Shown piece by piece: positions 53,940 to 63,460 of a stretch of DNA of 64,000 bases (position 1 is the stretch's first letter; the number at the start of each line of letters is the position of its first letter). Location: positions 186,001 through 250,000 of the forward strand of contig JAFLBV010000002.1 of assembly GCA_017302895.1 (NCBI GenBank), in the 5' to 3' direction. A program made the translations under genes and the position numbers. Below the pieces are notes generated by a model. The model saw nothing but the letters and a program-made list of their open reading frames with translations. It had not been told where the DNA came from and did no database searches. This DNA is from Ignavibacteria bacterium. GTDB lineage: Bacteria; Bacteroidota; Ignavibacteria; Ignavibacteriales; Ignavibacteriaceae.

Positions 53940-54752
53940 ATGAGACTAATTATTCAACCAAATTATGAACGAATTTCTGAATGGGTTGCCTATTATGTGG
54001 CAGCCAGGATTAAGGAATATGCTCCCAACAACAGAAGAAAATTTGTTCTGGGTTTACCGACCGGTTCCTCCCCGCTCGGAATGTATAAAAAGCTGATCGA
54101 GCTTAACAAATCAGGATATGTATCATTCAAGCATGTTGTTACTTTCAACATGGATGAATATGTAGGCTTGCCGGAAAATCATCCGGAAAGTTATCATCAT
54201 TTCATGCATTCAAACTTTTTCAATCATATAGATATTGATCCTGAAAACATCAATATACTAAATGGTAATGCTGATGATCTTGAAGAGGAGTGCAATTTGT
54301 ACGAGAGCAAGATTAATGCAGCAGGCGGGATAATGCTTTTTGTAGGAGGTATCGGTCCGGACGGGCATATTGCTTTCAACGAACCGGCATCTTCACTCGG
54401 GTCACTGACGAGAGTTAAAACCCTCACCATGGATACAATTATCGCGAACAGTCGTTTTTTCGATAATGATGTCGACAAAGTGCCAAAAACTGCTCTTACA
54501 GTTGGTGTAAAAACCGTACTGGATTCAGAAGAAGTACTTGTGATCATTTCAGGACATGCCAAGGCGAGAGCATTGGCCAAAGTTGTGGAAGAAGGAGTGA
54601 ATCACATGTGGACTGTCAGTGCTTTGCAACTGCATCCGAAAAGTACAATCGTTTGTGATGAGGCTTCAACTGTGGAGTTGAAAGTAGGAACAGTTAATTA
54701 TTTCAAAGATATTGAAGCACAAAATCTTGACCCAAAAACACAATTGATCTGA
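53940..54752 (+). CDS. nagB: Glucosamine-6-phosphate deaminase
   Basis: NagB converts glucosamine-6-phosphate to fructose-6-phosphate and ammonia. The 270 residues contain [37 protein letters not shown] with the catalytic Asp and His, and [16 protein letters not shown]. Length matches the E. coli enzyme. GGAG stands before the ATG. It lies 17 nt after rqcH, so the two are probably one unit. Confidence 0.95.
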   Translation: MRLIIQPNYERISEWVAYYVAARIKEYAPNNRRKFVLGLPTGSSPLGMYKKLIELNKSGYVSFKHVVTFNMDEYVGLPENHPESYHHFMHSNFFNHIDIDPENINILNGNADDLEEECNLYESKINAAGGIMLFVGGIGPDGHIAFNEPASSLGSLTRVKTLTMDTIIANSRFFDNDVDKVPKTALTVGVKTVLDSEEVLVIISGHAKARALAKVVEEGVNHMWTVSALQLHPKSTIVCDEASTVELKVGTVNYFKDIEAQNLDPKTQLI

Positions 54753-54764
54753 CCTTAGCTATTC

Positions 54765-54807
54765 AGGGCTAACCCTTTTATATTGAATGGATTAGCCCTC
54801 TTTCTTT
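54765..54807. terminator. Terminator between converging nagB and panC
   Basis: AGGGCTAACC and GGATTAGCCCT pair (one bulged base) around an AT-rich loop of about 14 nt, followed by CTTTCTTT. The pairing can act in both directions, which suits two converging genes. Confidence 0.65.
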
Positions 54808-55657
54808 ATACCTGTATCAGGTAGTTGTCAATCAATCTTGTTTTCCCGATCCTGCATGCAACGAGAATAAAATATTTTTTGCCTTTACCCAGTTTTTCTG
54901 CGGATTGAAAAGAATCAAATTCCACAATCTCAAAGTAGTCAAGAGATGCAGACTCAACCTTGGCGTAAAGTGAGGTTGCATTTTCTTTAATTTTTGATAC
55001 TGATGTCTCCCCTCCCGAAATTAATTCAGAAGCCAATTTTAAAGATCGTGATAACACCAAAGCATCTTGCCGTTCGGTTTCCGACAAATAGACATTCCTC
55101 GAACTCATCGCAAGTCCGTCGGGTTCGCGCACAATTGGACATATTATCATCTCAAGATCGATAGCCAGATCTTTTACCATTCTGTTTAGAACAGCGCACT
55201 GTTGGGCATCTTTCTGACCAAAATATGCCCGGTGGGGTTTTACGGCGTTAAACAGGATTGAGACAATAGTGGTAACCCCTCTGAAATGCGTCGGACGGAA
55301 CTCCCCTTCGAGCCGGGTGGATATCTTTTCCTGGACCACAAATGTTTCGAAACCATCCGGGTATATCTCAGAACTTTCGGGATAAAATACAAAATCCACA
55401 CCCGCTTCGTTCAAAAGTGACTCATCTTTCTTGAAATCCCGGGGATATTTTGAGAGGTCTTCATTTGGACCAAACTGTGTCGGATTTACAAAAATGGATA
55501 CAACCGTGACAGAATTTTCTGCCTTTGATTTTTGCACAAGTGACATATGCCCGCTGTGCAAATAACCCATGGTTGGAACAAAACCAATAGACTTACCCTC
55601 CTTTATCAGAGCGGAGGAGATCGCCTGCATTTCCTTTATGTGGTTGACTATCCTGAT
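54806..55657 (-). CDS. panC: Pantoate-beta-alanine ligase, probable ATC start
   Basis: PanC joins pantoate and beta-alanine to make pantothenate, the coenzyme A precursor. The core has GFVPTMGYLHSGHMSLV with the HxGH ATP motif, FVNPTQFGPNEDLSKYPR and QKDAQQCAVLNRM. The first in-frame ATG (55630) gives only 274 residues, removes the first strand and has its ribosome site too close. Upstream codons RIVNHIKEMQAISSALIKEGKS continue the homology. An ATC at 55657 gives 283 residues, aligns with the B. subtilis start and stands 4 nt after GAGGT. No ATG, GTG or TTG is possible upstream. Confidence 0.92.
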   Translation of the reverse strand: MRIVNHIKEMQAISSALIKEGKSIGFVPTMGYLHSGHMSLVQKSKAENSVTVVSIFVNPTQFGPNEDLSKYPRDFKKDESLLNEAGVDFVFYPESSEIYPDGFETFVVQEKISTRLEGEFRPTHFRGVTTIVSILFNAVKPHRAYFGQKDAQQCAVLNRMVKDLAIDLEMIICPIVREPDGLAMSSRNVYLSETERQDALVLSRSLKLASELISGGETSVSKIKENATSLYAKVESASLDYFEIVEFDSFQSAEKLGKGKKYFILVACRIGKTRLIDNYLIQV

Positions 55658-55659
55658 GA

Positions 55660-56508
55660 TTACCTCACTTGAAGAAAGTCTAAAATTGTCGAAAGTGTCT
55701 GACGAAGTTCTTTTCTGTGTGATATCATATCAACAAATCCGTGCTCCTGAACAAACTCGGATTTCTGAAAACCAGCGGGAAGGTCCTTGCCAATTGTTTG
55801 TTTAATAACTCTTGGACCGGCAAATCCGATCAGAGCATTGGGTTCCGCCACAATTACATCACCCAGCATTGCATAGCTCGCGGTCGTTCCACCAGTTGTT
55901 GGGTCAGTTACGACAGAGATGTACGGAATTTTAGCATCTGCCAGTTGGGCTAGTCTTGCACTTGTTTTTGCCATCTGCATCAATGAAAGAGCTCCTTCCA
56001 TCATTCTGGCACCACCGCTTGAACTGATAATAATCAGCGGACATTTGTTTTTTAATGCCTTGTGCGCAGCCCGTGCGAGTTTTTCTCCGACTACAGAACC
56101 CATGGAGCCACCAATAAATTTAAAGTCCATACAACCGATCACAACCTCTTTGCCAAGAATTTTCCCAATACCGGTTCTGACTGCATCCTGAAGACCCGTG
56201 GCTTTGATTGTACTCTCTATTCTTTGAGTATATTTTTTTGTATCCTCGAACTTGAGAGGATCGGCAGATTTCATTTTTTTGTCGTACTCCTTGAAGCTAC
56301 CTTCATCGAGCAGCAATTTAAAATATTCTGCGCTTCCTATTCTGAAATGGTAATTACACTTAATACAGGTCCAGAGATTATTCTCAAGCTGTTTTTTGTG
56401 CATAATCTCGCCACATTCGGTACACTTCTCCCACAGTCCATCGGGCATGTTTTCCTTTGGATTTGTTTCGGGAGCGATGTTGTCTTTTTTCCTTTTAAAC
56501 CATGCCAT
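55660..56508 (-). CDS. accD: Acetyl-CoA carboxylase carboxyltransferase subunit beta
   Basis: AccD transfers CO2 from biotin carboxyl carrier to acetyl-CoA, the first step in fatty-acid synthesis. The 282 residues have an N-terminal zinc ribbon ([11 protein letters not shown], then WTCIKC) and the crotonase-like core with [19 protein letters not shown] and [16 protein letters not shown]. Length is standard. The accA partner is not nearby. The TAA stop is followed directly by the panC start region. Confidence 0.96.
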   Translation of the reverse strand: MAWFKRKKDNIAPETNPKENMPDGLWEKCTECGEIMHKKQLENNLWTCIKCNYHFRIGSAEYFKLLLDEGSFKEYDKKMKSADPLKFEDTKKYTQRIESTIKATGLQDAVRTGIGKILGKEVVIGCMDFKFIGGSMGSVVGEKLARAAHKALKNKCPLIIISSSGGARMMEGALSLMQMAKTSARLAQLADAKIPYISVVTDPTTGGTTASYAMLGDVIVAEPNALIGFAGPRVIKQTIGKDLPAGFQKSEFVQEHGFVDMISHRKELRQTLSTILDFLQVR

Positions 56509-56519
56509 AAATTTAATCT

Positions 56520-57227
56520 CTAATTAGTAATTTCTGCATAAATGGTGAGTGTGTAATATTCTTCCGTTTTATCATTGGTTACGAGAGTAATGGTTCTGCT
56601 CGTTCTTCCTGCTCTGTTTTTCGAATCGAAAGAAACCTTCAATTCTCCTGATTCACCCGGTTTAAATATTTTTTTACTCGGTTCGGCAGCAGTGCAACCA
56701 CATGAAGTTCTAATATCTTTTATTTCGAGATCAGCTTTACCAATATTTGTAAATTTAAACATGTGCGAAACAATGATTCCCTCTTTTATGACTCCAAAAT
56801 CATGTTGTGATTTTTCAAATTTGATCTTTGCACCTTCAAGCTCTTTAACGGGAGCTTCTATCACCTTGCCGGAAAGAGTGAACTGAAAAAGAGGGTTATT
56901 CGCATCATTTGATAAAACACTGACAGTTTTTAGCTGGTCACCTGTTCTACCGGTGGAGTTAAATTCAACGGCCACGGTAGTGGTTTCGGAAGGTTTCAAT
57001 TCTTTCTTTTCTGGTTCAGCCACTGTACAACCGCAGGAAGAAACTACTTTATCTATAACCAGATTTTGATCACCATTATTTACCAATACAAATTTGTGTT
57101 TTACTAAAACACCGGCTTCAACAGACCCAAAGTCATATTTGCTCGCAGGTGAGTATATTTTTGGTCCTTGAAACTGCGCTAAAACCGCAATCGAAAGAAG
57201 CAAGAGAAAAGAAAAGGTCTTCATCAT
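56520..57227 (-). CDS. DUF1573-repeat exported protein
   Basis: The 235 residues have a signal peptide and two DUF1573 repeats (about 25-125 and 130-230). Each contains [16 protein letters not shown] or [16 protein letters not shown] and a [12 protein letters not shown] or [11 protein letters not shown] motif with conserved cysteines. The family is abundant in Bacteroidota and related groups. Its function is unknown, and the paired Cys may form disulfides or bind metal in the periplasm. Confidence 0.9.
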   Translation of the reverse strand: MMKTFSFLLLLSIAVLAQFQGPKIYSPASKYDFGSVEAGVLVKHKFVLVNNGDQNLVIDKVVSSCGCTVAEPEKKELKPSETTTVAVEFNSTGRTGDQLKTVSVLSNDANNPLFQFTLSGKVIEAPVKELEGAKIKFEKSQHDFGVIKEGIIVSHMFKFTNIGKADLEIKDIRTSCGCTAAEPSKKIFKPGESGELKVSFDSKNRAGRTSRTITLVTNDKTEEYYTLTIYAEITN

Positions 57228-57228
57228 A

Positions 57229-57894
57229 TTATTTAACTTTCACTATAAAATTTTTAAAGTAACGGGGTTCTATAAAATCAACATCATAATCAAACTTAAA
57301 GTCAGTTCTTCTTTTTGCGTACCTGACAACCGACAATGCTTCGGGGGAAGTTTTTTCCACAATCTCTATTTGATCCAGTTTCACATTTGAAAAAACTTTC
57401 GAAAAATCCCATTTACTGACAAGCGAATTTACAACATTGTTCTCAATCAACGAAAGTTCGAAGAGTTCGTTGAAATAACCGGATTGTGCTTCAAACCCGT
57501 AGACATAAGATTCTTCAAGGGCGGCTTTGGTAACAATTAAGCCTCTGCTCCCCGGACTCATAGTCATGGATAGTTCTTCAGCAAGGCTTTTAAATGTTGG
57601 GACTTTTATGATTCCGATACCTGCACCGTAAGCAATCCCTTTTGCAGCTGCAAATCCGAGACGAAGTCCTGTAAACGAACCGGGACCCTCCGAAACACAT
57701 ATTCCGCCAAGATCAGCAGGAGTAATATTAAAAGAATCTACTGCAAAATCAATAAGGGAAAGAATCTTTCGTGAATGTGCCTTATCCAGATTCAGAGAGA
57801 TGGTCAGATTCTTCTTTTCGCTTTCATAAACACAAACACTACAGACTGAACCGGTGGTTTCAATTCCAAGAACCGGTTTACCAAGGATATTCAA
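57229..57894 (-). CDS. tsaB: tRNA threonylcarbamoyladenosine biosynthesis protein TsaB
   Basis: TsaB is the partner of TsaD in making t6A at position 37 of ANN-decoding tRNAs. The 221 residues show LGIETTGSVCSVCVYE and GPGSFTGLRLGFAAAKGIAYG, the actin-like fold of the TsaB/D group, without the TsaD metal ligands. Its 5' end overlaps tsaE by 17 nt. Confidence 0.95.
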   Translation of the reverse strand: MNILGKPVLGIETTGSVCSVCVYESEKKNLTISLNLDKAHSRKILSLIDFAVDSFNITPADLGGICVSEGPGSFTGLRLGFAAAKGIAYGAGIGIIKVPTFKSLAEELSMTMSPGSRGLIVTKAALEESYVYGFEAQSGYFNELFELSLIENNVVNSLVSKWDFSKVFSNVKLDQIEIVEKTSPEALSVVRYAKRRTDFKFDYDVDFIEPRYFKNFIVKVK

Positions 57895-58300
57895 TGATGA
57901 CCTCTCTCGAATCGTCTTCCGATATTTTAATGAGAATATTTATTCTTTTGTGTGGGAGCACCTCAGGAAAAAGGTCTGCCCATTCAATAAATGAAACAGC
58001 ATTTTCATCAGCAAGATATTCCTCAAGACCAATATCGTGCAATTCAGCGGTTTTTTTTATCCGGTAAAAGTCAAAATGATAAATTCTGAACTTCCCCTCA
58101 TAGGAGTTTACGATTGCGAAAGTCGGACTTGAAGATAACGGGACACCCGCAGCCCTGCAAAACGCCTTCACGAAGAAGGTTTTACCGGCACCCAAATTAC
58201 CGTTTAGTGTGACGATCGTACCTCCCTTTAAGCTCTTAAATAACTTTTCCGCGAGATGCGTCATCTCATTTTCAGAGCGAACGACAGTCGTTTCAATCAT
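57878..58300 (-). CDS. tsaE: tRNA threonylcarbamoyladenosine biosynthesis ATPase TsaE
   Basis: TsaE is the ATPase that resets the TsaBDE complex. The 140 residues carry the Walker A LNGNLGAGKTFF, the conserved SSPTFAIVNSYEG and the HFDFYRIK segment. It overlaps porX by 4 nt at its start and tsaB at its end, so the three genes are one unit. Confidence 0.95.
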   Translation of the reverse strand: MIETTVVRSENEMTHLAEKLFKSLKGGTIVTLNGNLGAGKTFFVKAFCRAAGVPLSSSPTFAIVNSYEGKFRIYHFDFYRIKKTAELHDIGLEEYLADENAVSFIEWADLFPEVLPHKRINILIKISEDDSREVIIEYPW

Positions 58301-59865
58301 TTAGGCTCCATCGTGATTACAGGAATAATCATCTCCTCAAGTGAAATGCCGCCATGTTGAAAAGTGTCTTTATAGTAACTGAGGTATTTATGATAATCAG
58401 TCGGGTAAACAAAATAATAGTCTTCTTTGGCGATGATATAGTTGACTGTAATTCCCCTTCTGGGAAGTTTATAGTCTGCCGGATCTTTAATAAATACTGC
58501 GTGTTTATCATCCACTTTAAGATTCCTGCCGTACTTGAAGCGAAGATTTGATGAGGCTTCCCTGTCTCCCAGTACTTTAGCTCCTCTCAGAGCTCTGATG
58601 CTTCCATGATCTGTTGTAATTATCACTTTAGCCTTACCCATTGCAGCAATTGCCTTAAAAGTGGAAATCAGGTAGGAATGGGAAAACCAACTGTTGGTCA
58701 AAGACCTGTAAGCCGGTTCATCGGGAGCAATTTCCTTCAAGAGATCGGAATCAGATCTTCCGTGTGCGATCATATCCAGAAAATTTATGACAACTGCACT
58801 TAAATGACTGTTATGGTATGATTTTATGTTATGTTCAAAGTTTCGTCCGTACTCCGGATCAATCACCTTAACAAACTTGAGATCGCTTCTGAGGTGTATC
58901 TTTTTTCTGTCGAGTTGTAACTGAAGGAGATCTTTCTCATATTTATTCATGGAAGTCTCATCCTCGTCATCCCCGTACCAGAGATCAGGATAATACTGTT
59001 CTATCTCTGAGGGATACAAACCTGCAAAAAGAGCATTTCTCGAATATGAAGTGGCAGTAGGTAAAATACCGTAATAAAAGGTTTTATCGATTTTGAAATC
59101 ATCAGTCAAAAGCTTTTCCATAACCAGCCATTGATCGTATCTGAGACAATCAATGACGAAGAAAAAGACCGGAACATTATCCTCTTTTAGTGCCGGAAGA
59201 ACATAGTCATTAACAATATCAACAGTAAGAACGGGTCTGTCAGCCTTGTTCTTAGCCTGAACCCAGCTTTTATAGTTCTTTTCGATATATCTGCTGAATT
59301 CCTTGTTGCATTCTTTTTTCTGCTCATTCAGTGTCTGACGAAGTCCGATTTGTGGGTGAGAATCGAGCTCGATATCCCAGTTCACCAGCTTAAGGTAAAT
59401 CTCTATCCAGTCCTGATGATCCGGTTGATTCAGAAGGAGAAATGAAATCTGGTTGAAATCCTGGAGGTAATCTTTAGCAACATATTCTGTTGAAATTTTC
59501 TTTTTCTCGAGGATTTTTTTGCATACAAGGAGAACCTGGCTTGGGTTAACCGGCTTTGTGAGGTAGTCATCAATTTTACTGCCGATGGCATCTACCATCA
59601 CAGATTCTTCTTCATTCTTTGTGATCATCACTACAGGAATATTGGGGTCTTTGTCCTTGATCCGTCCCAACACCTCAAGTCCTCCCATTCCGGGCATCAT
59701 TTCATCGAGGAATACGAGATCCACTTCACTCTCTTCTATGGTTTCGAGTGCGTCAATCCCGTTGGTGACAGTAAGAACATTATACCCTTTTTCTGTGAGG
59801 AAAATTACATGTGAACGAAGGAGTTCAATCTCGTCGTCCACCCAAAGAATGGTCTTTTGCTTCAT
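58297..59865 (-). CDS. porX: PorX-type response regulator with PglZ domain
   Basis: In Bacteroidota PorX works with PorY to control T9SS gene expression and secretion. The 522 residues have an N-terminal receiver domain (ILWVDDEIELLRSHV, phospho-acceptor in LVFLDEMMPGMGG, and the Lys in LTKPV) and a C-terminal PglZ/alkaline-phosphatase-like domain (VFFFVIDCLRYDQWLV, TTDHGSIRALRG, QHGGISLEEMIIPV). Length and layout agree with PorX rather than the defence-type PglZ. It supports a T9SS in this organism, as does the cargo gene at the left edge. Confidence 0.92.
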   Translation of the reverse strand: MKQKTILWVDDEIELLRSHVIFLTEKGYNVLTVTNGIDALETIEESEVDLVFLDEMMPGMGGLEVLGRIKDKDPNIPVVMITKNEEESVMVDAIGSKIDDYLTKPVNPSQVLLVCKKILEKKKISTEYVAKDYLQDFNQISFLLLNQPDHQDWIEIYLKLVNWDIELDSHPQIGLRQTLNEQKKECNKEFSRYIEKNYKSWVQAKNKADRPVLTVDIVNDYVLPALKEDNVPVFFFVIDCLRYDQWLVMEKLLTDDFKIDKTFYYGILPTATSYSRNALFAGLYPSEIEQYYPDLWYGDDEDETSMNKYEKDLLQLQLDRKKIHLRSDLKFVKVIDPEYGRNFEHNIKSYHNSHLSAVVINFLDMIAHGRSDSDLLKEIAPDEPAYRSLTNSWFSHSYLISTFKAIAAMGKAKVIITTDHGSIRALRGAKVLGDREASSNLRFKYGRNLKVDDKHAVFIKDPADYKLPRRGITVNYIIAKEDYYFVYPTDYHKYLSYYKDTFQHGGISLEEMIIPVITMEPK

Positions 59866-59892
59866 AGTCTTAAATATTTCTGTTTAGTTGTT

Positions 59893-59900
59893 CAAAATTA
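59893..59900 (-). promoter_or_regulatory. Possible -7 element for porX
   Basis: TAATTTTG on the minus strand matches TAnnTTTG and ends 28 nt before the porX ATG. No TTTG lies at the standard distance upstream, so only half of the promoter is supported. Confidence 0.35.
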
Positions 59901-59938
59901 AGCAAAACAACCGATAATTTGATACCAAAAAGATGTTA

Positions 59939-60655
59939 CTAATGACAGCAGTCAGGCTGACTCAACTCTTCAGTTTGCGGTTTGTGCTCAAATTTTGGAC
60001 TTATAAAAGGTATCCCAAGGTTTAACCCTCTAAGGATGAAGATAATTCCCAGAACGAGTGATACGGCCGGAATTATTTTCCTGGAGTTAAATTTCGGCAG
60101 GTATTTCCGAAGTGTTGGCAGAAATGAAAAAGCAAAAAGAGCAGGCATGGTGCCCATTCCAAAGAGAAACATATAAAGCGAGCCATCAAACGCATTTCCT
60201 GTGGCTATCGCGCCCGCCAGACCGGCATAAACAAGTCCGCATGGGAGAAATCCGTTTACGACACCAATCACGAAAAAAGGCTTTGAGTTGCCTGAACTTA
60301 GAACTTTTGAGAGAAGGTTTTTGACCTGTTCATTGTATTGTTTGAATGGTGGCAAACTTGTAACTGCCGTTTTGATCGATTTTGGCAGAATTATCCAGAG
60401 AACTATCAAAGACCCGATGACGATTGAGGCGATTTGCTGCAGACCCGATAGTTGTATGTGATTCCCGAGCACACCAAAAAGCGCGCCCATCACAGCGTAA
60501 GTAAAGGCTTTACCAAGATGATAGAGAACCCTCTGCAATATCATTTTATACATCTCATGTTTTGCACTGCTGATCGCAAGCACAATCGGACCGCACATTC
60601 CAATGCAATGAAGACTGCCTAAAAAACCTAAAACAAAACCGGACAGAATAAACAT
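59939..60655 (-). CDS. SafE/TauE-like (UreH-domain) membrane protein
   Basis: The 238 residues have about six membrane helices and the start GFVLGFLGSLHCIGMCGPIVLA, typical of the UreH/CcdA-like group next to ccoGH genes. The first Cys pair lies in HCIGMCGP and the C terminus ends in CCH, both able to bind metal. Members near cbb3 genes probably help copper delivery or cytochrome assembly; sulfite export is only a family name. It lies 2 nt after fixH. Confidence 0.85.
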   Translation of the reverse strand: MFILSGFVLGFLGSLHCIGMCGPIVLAISSAKHEMYKMILQRVLYHLGKAFTYAVMGALFGVLGNHIQLSGLQQIASIVIGSLIVLWIILPKSIKTAVTSLPPFKQYNEQVKNLLSKVLSSGNSKPFFVIGVVNGFLPCGLVYAGLAGAIATGNAFDGSLYMFLFGMGTMPALFAFSFLPTLRKYLPKFNSRKIIPAVSLVLGIIFILRGLNLGIPFISPKFEHKPQTEELSQPDCCH

Positions 60656-60657
60656 GA

Positions 60658-61107
60658 TTACCTCAGGAATACATCTTCTTTAAACAAATAATCTTTACTG
60701 CCATCGTTCACCAGGATTGAGATTTTCCATTTACCGGGAGCTTTCCCTGCCATATTGATTGTCTGAAACCCGGTCGAATCATATTTCACAGCTATATTAT
60801 AGTCAAACTTCTTCTGATCAGGTCTGTACAAGTGGATGTTCCCTTTCACCCCGTTTTTTCGCAAGGATGCCGGATAAGATATCTCAAGATTCACATTATT
60901 TAAGTTTATTTTCAATGAATCTGGCAAATTGAGAGCGTTGCGCATCATGACGATATCATCTTCGTATTTCAACTCTTTTTCATAGTAATTATCAGTTACA
61001 AGTTGCACATCCTGCCTGAAGACAAAAACAATTACAATTAAATTCAGCAGAAGGAATATTCCGAGAGTTATCGCAATGCCATGTCCCCAATTCAATTTCT
61101 TTTTCAA
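60658..61107 (-). CDS. fixH: FixH/CcoH-family cbb3 assembly protein
   Basis: The 149 residues have one N-terminal membrane helix (GIAITLGIFLLLNLIVIVFVF) and a periplasmic domain with ELKYEDDIV, LHLYRPD-like segment IHLYRPDQKKFDY and GKWKISILVNDG. FixH/CcoH is needed for stable cbb3 oxidase assembly. It abuts ccoG without a gap. Confidence 0.9.
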   Translation of the reverse strand: MKKKLNWGHGIAITLGIFLLLNLIVIVFVFRQDVQLVTDNYYEKELKYEDDIVMMRNALNLPDSLKINLNNVNLEISYPASLRKNGVKGNIHLYRPDQKKFDYNIAVKYDSTGFQTINMAGKAPGKWKISILVNDGSKDYLFKEDVFLR

Positions 61108-62508
61108 TTAGTCATTAACCTTTCCCAGAAACGAAGTCTTTATCGTTTCAATTTCTCTTCCATTCTCAATAACTGCAATATCGATTTTTGTATTTACGGC
61201 TTTCAAATCTTTTTGATCAACTACGAGCATAAATCTTCCTTCATAAACCTCAAGCTGCTTAACCTTGGGTTCAGATCCGAGAATCTTGATCGTTGCCGGT
61301 ATTCCCTTCACTTTTAATTCGATATTCATGTCATAAAAAGTTTTGTTGATAACATGAAAATTATAGATGTTGCTTATTTTGTTGTTCGGTTGCTCCTGAA
61401 ACAGCATACCCGGAGTTCTTAAAATGTTCACTTCAACATCTTTCCTGTTGGCCATCAGGACTGAGATAATTGAAATCAGAATGACAAGAATTGCGGAATA
61501 AATGCCAACTCTCAATGAAAAACTGAATTTTTTTCCGGTCTCAACACCATTGAGAGAATCAAGTCTGATTAGCCCCTTCGGTTTCTTTATTTTGGTCATG
61601 ACCTCGTCACATGCATCCATACATGCTGTACAGTTCACACATTCCAATTGAATGCCATTTCGAATGTCGATTCCGGTAGGACATACATCAACACAGAGTT
61701 TACAGTCAATACAATCTCCCTCAGTTCTAACCTGATCTTTGTGAAGTTTACCGCGAGGTTCTCCCCTGACAAAGTCATAGGTTACTGCAAGAGAGTTTTT
61801 ATCCAACAGAACCCCCTGCAGCCTCCCGTAAGGACAGACTATCAAACAAGCCTGCTCCCGGAACCATGAGAATACGAAGAAAAAGAGTCCTGTAAAGACA
61901 TTCATGGCTATAAAGCCACCGGGTCTCTCGGATGGAGGAGAAGTTACAATTTGTGTGACCTCATCCAATCCAACCAGATAAGCCATAAAAGTGTGGGCAA
62001 TCAGATATGATATCCCCAGAAAAACAGAATACTTAAGCACTCTTTTGAATATTTTACGTCCGGTCCAGGGAGCAGCTTTTAGTCTCCTCTGATCCCTGTA
62101 ATCACCATCAATTAAATATTCGATCTTTCTGAATACCAGTTCCATAAAGATAGTTTGCGGACATACCCACCCGCAGAATATCCTTCCGTAAATCGCTGTG
62201 AAAAGGATAACAAAAATGATCAGTGCTATGAACGAAAGAAGAAAAATGTGAAAATCATATGGTCCGAAAAAAACACCGAATATGATAAATTTTCTCTCGA
62301 AGACATTAAACAACAGAAATGGCTGTCCGTTCACTTTTATAAAAGGCATCCCAAACAGAAATGCCAGGAGGAAGATACTGACTATACTTCGTGCATTGTA
62401 GTACCATCCCGAGGGTCGTTTCGGAAATATCCAGTTCCTTTTACCATCTTTTTTTATCGTACCAATCGAATCCCTGAACGACTGGTCGATAACTTCTTCT
62501 TCGTTCAT
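61108..62508 (-). CDS. ccoG: Cytochrome c oxidase accessory protein CcoG (FixG/RdxA)
   Basis: CcoG is a membrane iron-sulfur protein thought to reduce copper for the cbb3 oxidase. The 466 residues have five or six membrane helices, CGWVCPQTIF, a ferredoxin-like part with CIDCKLCVDVCPTGIDI and CVNCTACMDACDEV, and a C-terminal Ig-like domain. All cluster Cys residues are present. The gene starts 34 nt after ccoP. Confidence 0.95.
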   Translation of the reverse strand: MNEEEVIDQSFRDSIGTIKKDGKRNWIFPKRPSGWYYNARSIVSIFLLAFLFGMPFIKVNGQPFLLFNVFERKFIIFGVFFGPYDFHIFLLSFIALIIFVILFTAIYGRIFCGWVCPQTIFMELVFRKIEYLIDGDYRDQRRLKAAPWTGRKIFKRVLKYSVFLGISYLIAHTFMAYLVGLDEVTQIVTSPPSERPGGFIAMNVFTGLFFFVFSWFREQACLIVCPYGRLQGVLLDKNSLAVTYDFVRGEPRGKLHKDQVRTEGDCIDCKLCVDVCPTGIDIRNGIQLECVNCTACMDACDEVMTKIKKPKGLIRLDSLNGVETGKKFSFSLRVGIYSAILVILISIISVLMANRKDVEVNILRTPGMLFQEQPNNKISNIYNFHVINKTFYDMNIELKVKGIPATIKILGSEPKVKQLEVYEGRFMLVVDQKDLKAVNTKIDIAVIENGREIETIKTSFLGKVND

Positions 62509-62542
62509 AACACATCAATCTGTTTCAAAATAAAATTTAAAA

Positions 62543-63460
62543 CTATTTTTTAACTTCGTTCTTTTTGTCGTTTTTAACACTGTCCTTCTTTGCACCGTCT
62601 CCTTTTGCCGAATCGGCCGGGGCAGTCTCTTTAACAAGATCACCCTGAGGTTCTTTGGCATTCGGAGGATTGGTGCCCTTCAGGCTCTTAATATAGCTGG
62701 CAGTCGCTTCAAGGTCTTGTGAGCTAAACTGTGCCCTCCACGATGGCATGCCTTTTGCGAGGACACCATTTACGAGAACAATGTAAACTTCTTTGACAGT
62801 GCCGCCGTGTATCCAGTAATCGTCTGTTAGATTGGGACCAACGAGACCCTCACCTTTTGTACCATGGCAGGATGCGCAGTTTTTATCAAAAATATCCTTG
62901 CCTTTAGCGAGTGAAGCAGCATCAGTCAGAAGCTTGACATTATCGGCATTAACAGTTGTTTGTCCCTGAGATGCTGCGAGAGCCAGTTGTGCCTGACGCA
63001 CTTCGTTTTCATATTCTGCAGCGGAAGATGGACCACTCGATAAATGATAATAACCCATATAAACAATAGAAAAAACTATTGTTGCATAGAACATATACTT
63101 CCACCAAGGGGGCAGATTGTTGTCCAGCTCTCTGATGCCATCGTAATTATGATCAAGCAAGAGCGCCTCTTCCTCCTCCAATGGTTTTGTATCGTTTATC
63201 ATTTTGTCAAGTTTTTTGATCATCTCCTTTTCTTCTTCAGGTTTTTTGTTTTGACCGATCAGAAATATGATGGTCATAACAATTACATAAATGAAGAAAA
63301 TCAGGAATCCGGTGTTGATGTATGTTTCTGCATCAAAACCCGCGCCTTCTGCCGCGATAGCATTGTTCTGCAACAGGATAAGTGAAAGCACGAAATTCAA
63401 AAAGATGAACTGCTTGCTTTTCACAGTCGATCCAAATTTACAATTAAATTTTTTAAACAT
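62543..63460 (-). CDS. ccoP: Cytochrome cbb3 oxidase subunit CcoP, monoheme
   Basis: CcoP passes electrons to the cbb3 core. The 305 residues have a signal or anchor, two membrane helices (about 47-67 and 122-142, NNLPPWWKYMFYATIVFSIV) and one cytochrome c domain with a single CASCH heme site and GMPSWRAQFS for the axial Met. Proteobacterial CcoP has two heme sites. A charged, Lys-rich C-terminal tail of about 40 residues follows. It overlaps ccoQ by 8 nt. Confidence 0.92.
   Translation of the reverse strand: MFKKFNCKFGSTVKSKQFIFLNFVLSLILLQNNAIAAEGAGFDAETYINTGFLIFFIYVIVMTIIFLIGQNKKPEEEKEMIKKLDKMINDTKPLEEEEALLLDHNYDGIRELDNNLPPWWKYMFYATIVFSIVYMGYYHLSSGPSSAAEYENEVRQAQLALAASQGQTTVNADNVKLLTDAASLAKGKDIFDKNCASCHGTKGEGLVGPNLTDDYWIHGGTVKEVYIVLVNGVLAKGMPSWRAQFSSQDLEATASYIKSLKGTNPPNAKEPQGDLVKETAPADSAKGDGAKKDSVKNDKKNEVKK

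Noticed and set aside
58297..59865. PglZ domain, which could suggest a BREX phage-defence system
   Set aside because: The domain follows a receiver domain as in PorX, and no brxL, pglX or other BREX gene is near.
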